From positions 12,397,927-12,461,926 of the forward strand of contig NC_086366.1 in assembly GCF_036324505.1 (NCBI RefSeq): 64,000 nt of DNA, given 5' to 3'. A model generated the notes under the pieces. That model saw only the letters and a list, made by a program, of their open reading frames with translations, had not been told where the DNA came from and searched no databases. Source of the DNA: Eleginops maclovinus. Lineage: Eukaryota; Chordata; Actinopteri; Perciformes; Eleginopidae. This document shows, piece after piece, positions 50,441 through 62,500 of this stretch; within the stretch, counting starts at the first letter, position 1, and the number at the start of each line of letters is the position of its first letter. The position numbers and the translations under genes were made by a program.

Positions 50441-51037
50441 CATAGTACACATTGTTGATGAGGGACGTTTATACCTGTTTGTGCGGTACTTGAGTACAGC
50501 CAGGGTGCTATGCATTCCAGTCGTGTGTGTGTTTTTATGTTTGTTAATGTGTGTGGACTTGCACAAAGTTAGCTTAAAGTGGTTGTGTTTGACATGGGAC
50601 TTGTGCCACCCAGCAAGAGCTTTTCACCAAAACAACAATTTTGCCGTTGAACTAAACAAAAATCCTCTGCATATCATCAGGTTTGTCATGTTTTGATTAA
50701 TTGCAGTAGCACGGATTAACAGCATATTCCCAAACTGGATTTCTTTGCTTTCATAGAGACTGGAAACTCCAGATAGTAAAAGACAATATTTGCATTGTTG
50801 GTTGATCGCCATCACATGCAGCCGGACAGTAATACCCCTAATACTTTGTGAAAAGGGCTAATATTTTCCTCCATAATAGTTTACTCGAAGAAAGTATTCA
50901 GAGGGAATCAGCAAGCCTCCAAAACCAACAATCTGATGATGTTTCACCTCTGCAGCGCTGCCGAGTGAGAACAGCCAGTGGGGCATAGCCAAGCTCTGTG
51001 GTCCAGCCAGTTGATCTCACCTCCAGATAAAGGCTGA

Positions 51038-51038
<1 letters not shown>

Positions 51039-51131
<93 letters not shown>
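51039..51131. repeat. (TG)n array
   Basis: About 93 bp of perfect TG repeat running into GGGGGGCGC. Confidence 0.97.
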
Positions 51132-51132
<1 letters not shown>

Positions 51133-54100
51133 GGGCGCAATATTTACATAGGGATTGCAGGAGCTGAAATTAAACTGCTTTCCAGTCCTCTGATGATATT
51201 TTCATATCTTTGCTCCCTTATTTCCTTTCCTCTAACTGCTTTGCCTTACAGTGTACTGGGGCAGCAGCCAGTTGCTCAGTGAGCTTCCTGCTGTGGGCTG
51301 ACTGAGGAGATATCCCCTTACACATGTGGGGCTCTGGGGTCACAGCAACCCTTTTGGAGCGCAGGCTCGCATGGAGGAAAAGACACAAGGAGAGAGAAAA
51401 GCTAGATGATGGTGGGGAGAGGCAAACGCATTTAGAAGTGTTAAAGTCAGCCTCACAATGACAAACCCAATGCTACATATTATTGCCTTGTTCAATTGTA
51501 TTAATTACTATCAGCCTTTTTTTTTTAATCAAAGTACAACACTCACTCATAAAGCACTTTTCTGGAGTATGAGTACTTTTTATGATACTTAGAATTTGTT
51601 GGCAAATTAAATGACAGAATGCTGACATTTTCAATGCAGGACTTTAACTTGTAATGGAGTTTTTAAGTTGACACTGTCAGTAAAGGACCCCAATACCTCC
51701 TTGACAAGAGAAAAGTTGTCCAGAAAGTTTGTTTGTTTTATTTCTTTGATTTAGATCATCTCAAATCCCCAACTATTTGACTACAGCATAATGATTCCAC
51801 ATTACTCAGTGCCTTACTCACTGCCAGAGTGTCATCCAGATGTTCCTTTACCCTCACTAGCTGAACATTTCAAAGGAAATACAAGGTGAAATAACAATGG
51901 AGAGATTATCCCCTGCCTCAGTAAGAAAAGCATCCCACACAATCAGTCATATACCGTAATAGAATTCCACGGGAATTCCCATAAAGTTAATGACAGAGAG
52001 GTGGGGGGAAAAAGAGTGAGAGATACAGAAGGGGAAAAACAGGTTCTTTTGAATTGTAAAAACAAATAAACATGTTTGGGCTTATAGCTGGGAGCATTAA
52101 ACCCCTGGCAGACTCCCAGCACCAGATGAAAGGCAATCCCACTATAAACACAGGTGTAGGAACGTATCATTTATCTTTCCCCATTATGGGAGGTCAAAGC
52201 TGTTATGATCTAATAGCTGAGGTGAGGCTACCTTACTCTTTCTTTCTAGAAAAATTCAAATAAAGGAACTCTGCACTTAATTATAGAACACAAGAAGCCT
52301 GTGGCATGCTGCCTGTTTGTTCACATCTGGCAAACCTTAATGTCCCTTTTACAAACATCTTAAGGGCCCTTAATGGAAATGTAAGCTTTAACCTGAATAT
52401 ATTATAGGTGGTAAAATGTGGACTTTCAAGGTATTACTTGGGCAAGAATCGTCCGCAAGTCTCACTTGTACAGATGGCATTGATTAAAGCCTTGATTCTG
52501 AAGAAGCACATGACTCAGAAAACATCTGTTCTGGATACAGGGAAGATCACCTTGGTATTTAATTCATCAAACTCTCAACCTGCTGCAGTTAAAGTGGAAA
52601 TTACTGCAGAGTCTCTGTGGGGGGCATTTAATAAGGTTGTTGGGAGTCATTTGGAGGTGAATCGTGACAACAAGTTTACTTAATAAACATATTTTTAAGC
52701 ATGTAGCCTACAGGTAAATAATTCCCTACCATGCAATTTAGGCTCATACCTTCAGGATTAATTTGTAGTGGGTCTTATGCTTATTGCAGCTTCAAGGTGA
52801 AGAGATCAAGGGCGATAGGCACATAATAAGGCATTTACCAGTTAAAGAGTCTTAAAACCCTTGTATTAGTTGTTGAAGATCAATACAGAAACACAACTTT
52901 ATGCTATGTTCTCACCCCATGAGATTAGTGAGGCAAGACTTTAAGGTACTTTCTGTATGTTGCCCTTTTTTCTGCAATTGTACTCCATATGTCTATCCGT
53001 CATTAGGCCTGCTATTCATACAGATAAGAGGCCAGTGTAATTGCCGTGTAGCCCAGCAGTCACGGCACGGCCGCTGATGTTCTGCCAGCACACAATCAAG
53101 ATGCCTGCTTCAGATTATCACGCTGTAAACAAACTGGTGCAGCCTCTCCCTCAGTGATCTGTCAGACTCCTTTCATTTGCTGGGATTAACATTTCCAACT
53201 GTCAGCTGCCGGACTGGGCTCAATGCTTCTCTCGTGACATATTGAGTGAGTATGTCTGGGACAAAAGAATCAGATAAACAAATATACAAATCCTAGCCAA
53301 TCGTTGCTGTTAGTAATTATTTACAATATGATTACCTCCTTGGTCTGATTGTGTTGTTGAGTCCACATCATTTTGTTCTTTTTTGCTCTATTTGACTGGG
53401 GGAACTGTTAATGTAACTTCTTCTCCAGAGAAAAACAGCAAACCAGTAAAATTTCTGCTTTCGAACGCTGTAAACTATAAATGAGGGAAACCATTAGGCC
53501 GTCTCTTTAGTGTGTGTGAGTTTTAATTAAACTGAAGAAACTCTGCAAACATACTGTAGGATAATTGCTCCTGTTTCAACACATACAAACCATTAAAGTG
53601 TGAAGAAATTACCACTGGGGCTGAGACTGCAATATTTTGTTTGTAAAGTTAAATTGGAGGAAAATATGTTCAACAAGTTTCACAACAGCCATGGCAGCTT
53701 GTAGAAAAACAACTATCTGTCACTTTTCATATTTGCCCAATTGTCTCAACCTTTCTCCCCCACAAAAACATTTTTTATAAAATAAATCATTGCAACACTG
53801 ACAGACAATTATAAAAAATATACTCTGTTTAAAGTTTAGCTTCTTCCATAATAAGGACTGAAATGAAGACATATTAGGACAAATGTGAACAAAAACTCAT
53901 GTGGGTTTAAAACCATTCCCTGACATATCACCAGAGCAGATGTAACTTTCATAGGGGTCAAGCATTGATGGGTGCTAAATGATGCCGGTATGCAGGAAAT
54001 TAATACTTAAGCTGATTTTGCTTCTATGCACAGTTCTTTGGAAATCAGATCTTTCCATATTTACTGAATTCTTTGATAGTCATACACTGCAGTTACCTAA

Positions 54101-54322
54101 AAGAAAACAGACTGTGAAGTTGTGTTGATATGTGATGTGGTGGTTGCTGTAGTAGTGTATTAATTTCCTCTTATTGTTTGTATCTGGACTTTCTGATGAA
54201 TAAGGAGGGCGTTATTTCACATCAACTGATCATAGTTGCCATTATATGCTGTAATGAAAGCAATGTTCCAATGAAAGGGTAAAAGAAGTATGTAAAAAAT
54301 ATGTTCCTAAAGATAAAAACCT

Positions 54323-54524
54323 AGGGAGGCTGCGGAACGGTGGGTTAGCACGCTGATCTTCGGATCAGGGCAGCACTAGTTCCCTCCCCACAGCAGTCAG
54401 CTTGCCGTTGTGTCCCTGGGCAAGACACTTAACCCCAACTTGCTCCCGTGGGGATTGTCCACAGTATTGAGTATGTAAGTCGATTTGGATAAAAGCGTCT
54501 AATTAGTGACATGTAATGTAATAA
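54323..54524 (+). mobile_element. tRNA-derived SINE
   Basis: The head (about 54325-54390) is tRNA-like, with GGTGGGTTAGCACGCTGATC and a degraded B box. The body reads 'tgtccctgggcaagacactt' and 'aaccccaacttgctcccgtg'; the tail 'ttggataaaagcgtct' and 'gacatgtaatgta' is the standard 3' end of an abundant fish SINE group. It is close to full length, about 200 bp. Confidence 0.8.
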
Positions 54525-55524
54525 AACACCTTAAAAAAGCCTTGGTAGCCTTCAATTTCTCACTGAAATCATTCATATTATGCTGATGACTCATCATGGA
54601 AACATTTAGTTTAAGACCTGTTTTATCAGGATGTAGTGCAGATGTCTCAGAGGCCTGTGGCAGAGTGTGTGAGGTCTTCCTACCTTGTAAAAAAGTTAGC
54701 TGTTAAAAACACTTGTGAGTTTTCGGATCAAGTTACTCTGATAACTAAGCCAAATATTATTTTCTCACAAAAAGGGCCAATCATTTGCAGAGTCACTGCC
54801 ACAGTGAATGTGTTTTCGAAGAGATAAAAAAAAAAGATAAAAGCTCATTTTGTTTTGATGCCGAGATTTACAGCTTGTGACACAGCTCTTTGTTTTCCAC
54901 TGCCACTTCACAGCAGTCGCTGACACAAAAATGCACAACCACGATTTAGGGTTAACTCTCCCTTCTGACCTTTGACTTCTTGCCATTCTTGTCAGGGATG
55001 TAACTGTCTTCAGTAAATCTAGCTTGTGCCCTCATGTCCAGAGTCCAAACAAGGAGCTGGGCATTCTTGTGAATGTGGGAGTCCGGGGAATGGGTCATCC
55101 CTGATGATTTAACTGCTTCTCTCCCACAAGCATTACATTGTCTGCATGCGTGTTTGCTCACATGAAACAGGCTTAGACTTTGCTGTTGTCTCGTCAGCAA
55201 AGAAAAGACTGTGGCTGACTCATTCCCCTGACCAACGCCACAGTCTAAACTGTGATAAATGCAAAGTTGCACAAGTTCACAAAGACTTGGAAAGGAATCC
55301 TACAGCTTACACGTCCAGTTCATTCAGATTCTTGTAAAAAGCTGGGACAGCATAATTAAGAACAGATAAATGGACCGTGAGGTAGTAAAACAACTAGGTA
55401 GTAGTACGGTCAGGATTTGTTCCACACCATGTGTTTCGTATTTAACCCAGTTTCACATGAAACTAGGCCATGGATCATCTACGGCTTCCTGCTGCAAGAT
55501 TTTCAATTTTGAAAAGCCACATGT

Positions 55525-55526
<2 letters not shown>

Positions 55527-55588
<62 letters not shown>
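55527..55588. repeat. (CA)n array
   Basis: About 62 bp of CA repeat starting with GCGCAC. Confidence 0.95.
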
Positions 55589-55589
<1 letters not shown>

Positions 55590-58500
55590 GATACACATTC
55601 TCATGAGCCTGGGTTCTTTTATCTTGAACCCTGAAAGACCACATGGTCGGAGGAATTGCTTTATGACTTGGGAAAGAAGAACGTTGAAAAGAAGAAGAAA
55701 TTAAAGTTAAAGATGAAATAGAGAATAATACTTTTTGCTGCCTAAGGCCAGTAGTCTTAATTACTCCATTTGATCTATCTCTTCAGATTAGATATTTTGC
55801 AGAAGACACATTCATGTAGGAACCTTTTCAAGAGGCATTTTGTATGTCTTTAAGTCCTAACCATTTCTGTTTTCATTAATGTACCATATGACTGCCTCCA
55901 GAGAACAAGTCATAACAGGCCTATTGTACAGCACAAACATTTACAGAGCAATAACACTGAAGGCACCACATATTGTGGAGGTTTTTCTGTGCTTTGCAAC
56001 ACTGAATATCACTGTATATGTCTTTCTCACCTGCATTTTATTTGATACGGTTCGATACAACTAGAAAGAAAGTCTTCATTTTGATATCTCACATCAAAGT
56101 ATTTCTTGAGTTCTCCTGCCTTAGAATTAGGATTTATTAGACCACCAGTGCAGATTTGTGATCTGTGGTTTAGAGATTAGTTAAAGCTGTGGACAATTGA
56201 TATGTGCATCAATTTAAATGAGAACTGACTTTTACAGATTTATATAAATTGATTGATTGATGTAAGGAATTGCATATAATTGTTAATAATTATGGAAAAG
56301 AAACACACATATTGACATTTTAAATTAAATCTGTGGCAAATTAAACTGAAGTATTTGAACAATTTCAACTTTGTCGCCCTCAAGTGGAGGGGTCAAAAAA
56401 GACCCGAAACATTTTGTTTTAGTGGTATAAAAATGCAGTTTGTTGGCTGTCACATTTTTTCAAGTTGTGTAACTGTAATAGCTTAAAAATACTGTGAATA
56501 TTTTGACTTTGAATGGATCAATACACACACCTTCCTTTGCATGCTTCGGCCCACTATTGTGCCCAGAGAAAGACAAATTAAACCTGAGCTCATTAAACTG
56601 CCATAAAGGGTCTTTTTTAATAGATAAAATATTCACGTTAACAATCATATATTGAGTCAGCCAGCCGTAGGCAAAGAAAATTACAAAAGTGTTCAGATAT
56701 CAAATGCTTTGAACTCATGAAAACATCTAACGATCTACTAAAGATAGCAGCCTGGCTGGATGCTAAGTCTGAGCAATTCATCTTTTGATGAAATCAAATT
56801 TGTGGAGATCATAGGTGTTGGGGGCACTCAAGGACAATCTGCAGTGAACAATGTTGTCGCTACTTTACAGAAATGATCAAATTAAGTGTTTGATATAAAC
56901 CAAGCCACAAGAGACAAAAAAATGACAACATTATCTTACATTTTCACTTACAAACTGCTATTTATTCTTGGCTTTAATCATTGGCATGTCAATTTTAATC
57001 AGAGCATTCCTGCAGGCGAATATCAATACACACTGACATGCTATGTGGAAAAGAAAGTAATGAGTAATTACATTCATTAAAACAACAATCACTCTCAAAT
57101 ATGTTTACTCTTTCTCTCATTTAAGCAACACAAACATGTTGTCTACTGTTGTTTTTGTATTGCTTTGAGATCATCATCAATTCTCAACTATTGCAGCAGT
57201 ATGCACACAAACCAAAAACAATCATGCTAGTTTAAAAGGACCATTCAGACCACCAACATGTGAATACATAGTGAGCTTTATCAAATGAAGCTACTGACTG
57301 AAAAATGAAGGATAGATTCAAACGGTGTATTATTATCATAATTCCATCAGAGCGTTATGGGTGGTAGTCAGTGTATGAGTGTGGGGGAGACCAACAGGTG
57401 AGGTAATGATCGCCCAGAGTTATTGGCAACATGTTGCCAAAAAAAAGTAATGAAAACACTGTGGAGTAGCTGGAGGAAAACCACCCAGATCTGTTATGGC
57501 TTGAAGGGAAGCTGCAAAGAGAGGGGGATGTGGTGCAGGCTGAGATAAGTGGCACCTGTGGGTGTTACAGACCTGGATAATTAGTCATATTTCAACACGT
57601 TTCTAGCCCTGAAGTCTTAAATGTGGCAATAAATCATACACAATGCACACATGAGGGGATCATTTTATAGCTAAATCATTGTGGTATCATTGTGTCCACT
57701 TGTATTGAAATGAATTCATTCAAACAACTATTTTCACTTGTTGGTCATTGAAGTCAGAAGGTCAATAGGTACGTTTTTATGTTAATGCTCCGACTCCAAC
57801 TTTTCAGACTTGTTTAAATTATCCATTATATATATTTCTTCTTTCTCTATCAAACTTGGGTCAAAATTAGTTGTTTTTAAATCTTTTCGACTACATAAAG
57901 TAACTTACTTACTATGGAAAAACTCTGAAGACTCTAAAACCCATTATATATAAAGACTCACAGTTGATGCACAGGCATATCAAGCAAAGTTTAACAACTA
58001 TTGTGAGATAATAAAAGATCTTACAAGACACAATATGTTGCACCTTTGAAAATATAGGCCCCTATGCGGCTTTATTGTATTGAAAAGTGTTGAAAGTAAG
58101 AGAAAACACACAGATATCTGATAGTTTAATGAACTGCTCCTTGTGTTTAAAGAAAGAAAGTAAAGGCGTAAGGATACAGGATTATTTGTAAAACAGCCAT
58201 CACAATCAAACATGGATTGCTACTGTGAGCTGAGAAAAACCCACTTTAGTGCATTTATGAGGCCTATTCTGTAGCTATTGTTTTTTTTAAATGCATGGTC
58301 ATTAATTTTTGAAAAGGGTATAGAACACTTGAAATACTATAAAATAAAGTAGACTAAAAAGAACAGCACAAACACCATACACATGCAGAGAGGTCAGCAG
58401 GTCCCTCTCTGTTACATCCAGTGCAAAAGTCTAAGTCAAAGTTCAAGACATGCCACCTTGACGTCTAAATTTAGTTCAGTACGCAGCCAAGCAGTCTCTT

Positions 58501-59467
58501 TTCTCCTCCTTCTGATCCCGACCCATCTGTCGTCTTCACAACGCAGCAGGGACCGCCTTTACCGAGGCCTCCTTCACAAGTCTTTCCTTAGTTTAATCAC
58601 AAAGGAGGATCCCTGCAATAAAACAGGAGCTTGTATTATGTGGGGGAAAACAACGACATTTTTAGGAGGAAAGCTCAAGCTAGGTTTATAAAAAACAATT
58701 CAATGTACCAAAAGTAACGGTGGTTATCGCCCACCACGGATAAAAATAAAGGCTATTGGACTGAGCTAGCTTGAGAGCTGTGAGTGAGAATTGACCTCCC
58801 CATCTGGAAAGTCAAAACTCAACTCAGAGTCTAGTGGCAACTTTTTTCTATTTCTGTGGAGAAGTGTACAACGACGGAAAAGAGGTTGTGTTTTCAATTC
58901 ATGAGTTCATCAAGGTACGATGGTGTTTAAAAGGAAAACAAACATGCGACAATTTCACCACTTTGTTTTCAGCTGTGACTACGGCAAAATGAATGAAGTC
59001 GTATTCTGGCATGATTTTACTGATACCAAAAATAATCAAAAACATGCTAATGTGTCTTTCTTCTAGGCTGTTGAACTTTCTTTCTTTTTTCTTTCAAGCC
59101 CCTTATCTTCTACACAGCCAAGACCCCTGCACTTGCCAAGAATTTATCATGCTGAACCAATTTAGCTGATCTGACTAAATGGGATTACCCCCTTGGTTTT
59201 CCTTTTTGTAAGTAAATTGATATGAACTCCTTGGTGCTAAAATAAAAAGGCAAATCCAAAGTGATGAAAGTGCGGCACATTCCTAAAGGTGTGGCTTTTG
59301 TAGAAAGAGTTCAGAATGGAGGAGAGTTGCTGTGCAGATGTGCAGAGAGGCCAGAGAGAGGCAGAGACAGAGGGCACTCATGACACTAACACTAAACACT
59401 AAAGCACAACCAAGGAGTCAGTTGCTTTTACTTACACAGAAACCACTGCACTCACTCACTGCAGAGC

Positions 59468-59518
59468 TTACTTCTTCTTCCCGCCTAATGACATATTTTC
59501 AGTTTTTTTCTTCTGTGC
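59468..59518 (-). CDS. pde9a: pde9a terminal exon
   Basis: Sixteen codons plus TAA encode [16 protein letters not shown], matching the mammalian LQKKTDSLTSG position after DDAM.E. Acceptor TTCAATGAG; phase 0 agrees with the previous exon. Confidence 0.8.
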   Translation of the reverse strand, partial: AQKKKTENMSLGGKKK

Positions 59519-59562
59519 CTCATTGAACAAAAGACACACCTTTATGTTAGCAAGCGGTTTGA

Positions 59563-59596
<34 letters not shown>

Positions 59597-62500
59597 TGTA
59601 TGTATGTGTGACCCCACCCATGTGACACAGATTGCATAATTAAAGCGTTTGGTTGCTCCAGGCGAAAAGCCCAAACAACAGTGTAGATTGATTTTGACAC
59701 CAAGGACATCTGGATACCTGCCATTCTTTTAACCCTTTGATTTAATTTGGTATATCGCACAGGCTAAGCAATATGTTTGAGACCATGCAGAACTGTCACT
59801 GTAACCTCTGATCACTGCATGTGTGTGCAGGCTCAAAGCAGTCTTATGCGCAGCCTTGTTCACCACAACCCCTGAGGTCATATTATAACACTGTGATTGC
59901 TGCCACAGAACATATCATAGGAAACATACAATTAATACATTTGTTATTGTTGTAATGTTTTACTTGGACAAAGAGTAAGGGTTTTGTTTAAATAATTGTT
60001 CGTTATGCTGCAAAAATGTTTTACTTGTGGAACAAAGCTTCTAGTGGAGATTTAATAGAAATAGAAATACAAGGGGTGTTTCTTCTTTGGGAACAGTAAC
60101 TTCTTTGAGTGGATGCTTCAAGGTGTTAAGATGGCGGGGTTTTTATTAGTTTTACAGATTGAAAAGTGTTTGAGGCATATTTTATTTTTTGGGCTGGGAT
60201 TGAAATTGACTTGATTTGGCCTGCTGGTCACAGCCAAAATAAAGTCTGGCACATAGCCCAGTTGTCTCTTTTATTCCCCAAAACTAAAATGATAAAGTGT
60301 TTGTATTAATTGAAGTGTTTGTAATTATGAGATTGAAATGTGTTGGTATTCTGATTTTGTTACCAAGCCAGGCTAGCAGTTGTTTCTTTGTGCTAAACTA
60401 AACTAAGGTGATGCTTGCTATAGCTTCATATCTAATGTACAGAAGTGAGAGGGGCATTTATCTTATCATCTAAGTCTCAGCATTTAAGTTAACGCTAAAT
60501 AATCAATTTTCCTTCAATGTTTTCCTATTCTGGAACAGCTATAACAGACACTCTAATATTTCACTCTCCTTACAACTTTGTCTCTCCGTGTTACAGAGTG
60601 TCATGTTACTGGCAACAAGTGATGAAGTTTGGCATGTTTGTGGTCTATTGAAAATAGTTTAACATACAGGGGTGTGAGAGTGAAGGAAGCATGACTGCGC
60701 TGATAGACGAATACATAGATAGACTATAATACAAGTCCTACCTCTGTCATGGCATCATCAATCTGTTTCAGCTCCTCGTAATGGTCACGAGAGTCTCTCA
60801 GAGGCTGAACCATGATCTCCTCAATCTGAGGGAAAAGCTGTTGGACACCACAGTGAGGTCATTAATTGTGTGGGTAATCAGTGTGTTTATTTGTAAAGGA
60901 ACACATCTGTACACATATCGTCCTACCTTCATGACTGTCTCAAACATTGGGATGAGGACAAACTTGATGAATCCAATCTGAGCGGTGGGTTTGGTGACTT
61001 TGTCTCTGTCCATGAAGGGAGCCACAGGGAGACCCTCAGACTTCTCCCTGTCACTCTGAGAAGCACGAGAGGAAACATTGCCATTAGGCTTTTGCTCACA
61101 ATGTACACATTTTGGATTTTTAAAATTTAAGTACACATCACCAATCACTAGTTGCTTATTAGCATGCATATAAGCACCATATTGGCTCTTGATAAGTCAT
61201 TGTAAAACACTTATTAATGCATTTTACTGTATGACCATATTCTTCAACTACTTGGACATAGTTGACATGATGGATTCAGGTAATAGACTAGAAATAATTC
61301 AGTCACCTGCATGAAGTACTCCTCCAATAGGCAGTCCACCCATGGCTCAGCTACCTCAGTTGGCCTCACTTCGTTGGAAATGTCACAACACTTGATCAAA
61401 ACCATCTTCAGCTGAAAAGACACACACACGTACAAACATACATGCAACACAAAACATAGGATAAAGAAGTCTATTCATCTTAAGAAGAAGAAGACATACT
61501 TTTATTAATCCCTTACAGGGAAATTGCTTTTCTCTACTCTGTTGTGTTGACACACATTAAACACACAGAGGATATACATGCACAAACACAGAGGAAATAC
61601 ATGCACACACATCCACATGCAGAGGAGAGAGGCAGCCAGGTACCCAGCGCCAAGGGAGAGGTTAGGTGCCTTCCTCAAGGGCACCTCGGCAGTGGCCTAG
61701 TGGCCTAGGAGGAGAACTGGCACCTCTCCAGCTACAAGCTCACTCCATATTTTTTTTGGTCCGATCGGGCGTGAACCGGCGACCCTTCGGTCCCAAGACC
61801 AAGTCCCTACTGACTGAGCCACTGCCGCCCCTAACAAACATACAGCAACTACTGATTTTATTTGTCTACTTTCCCAAAGATACTTATTCAGTCTATTTTG
61901 CCTCTGCTGATCACAGCACTCCCCGCAGATAAAGGCTTGCTTGTGTTGAGGTCATGTCTTGCATATGCAGTACAATAAACAGCTGATGTCAGATGGAGAT
62001 GCAACGTGATCTTGTATACATACACATGTCACATGCTCTTCATTGGTGAAGTCAAAGTTGTCCACTTTCTGCTTAAAGGAGTCCAATATCTCGCCATGTC
62101 TGGCCATGTCCGTGGCCAGGATGAGGGTGATAATTGCCTGGAAATGTAAAACCAAAAGTCAGTTTACATTTTGTTCAGACTAATACATGTAAAGATGACA
62201 ATTCTGGGTAGGATATAGATGGAACTCATATCATGAGTATAACAGTGAGAATTCCATTTTTGGATCTCACCTGTCGAATCTGTTTGAAGGCCTCAGGATC
62301 CACATTGGCGAAGATGTTGCACTCAGGAAGAGAAAGGATCTGGAAGGCCACAGCACAGTGGTGGTTCTCCAGAGGAGATATGTCATTGTAGCGCACTGCC
62401 AGCTCTGTGCGCGCATTGATTTGGTACCTGGTGGATGGATGACATGTGTGAATTGATATTACATTCCCATGAAGCTTCCCTGATGAGAGAGGTTCCTGCC

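Noticed and set aside
52408..52683. 91-codon plus-strand frame
   Set aside because: No recognisable family, no splice partners; could be conserved non-coding DNA, but coding is not supported.
58520..58615. Alternative pde9a last exon (acceptor TTATTGCAG, then GSSFVIKLRKDL and stop)
   Set aside because: The acceptor is fair and in phase, but the exon at 59468-59518 matches the family tail and lies first. It was not supported by likeness.
61740..61831. tRNA gene on the minus strand
   Set aside because: A and B boxes are present, but there is no matching acceptor stem and it continues into a SINE body.
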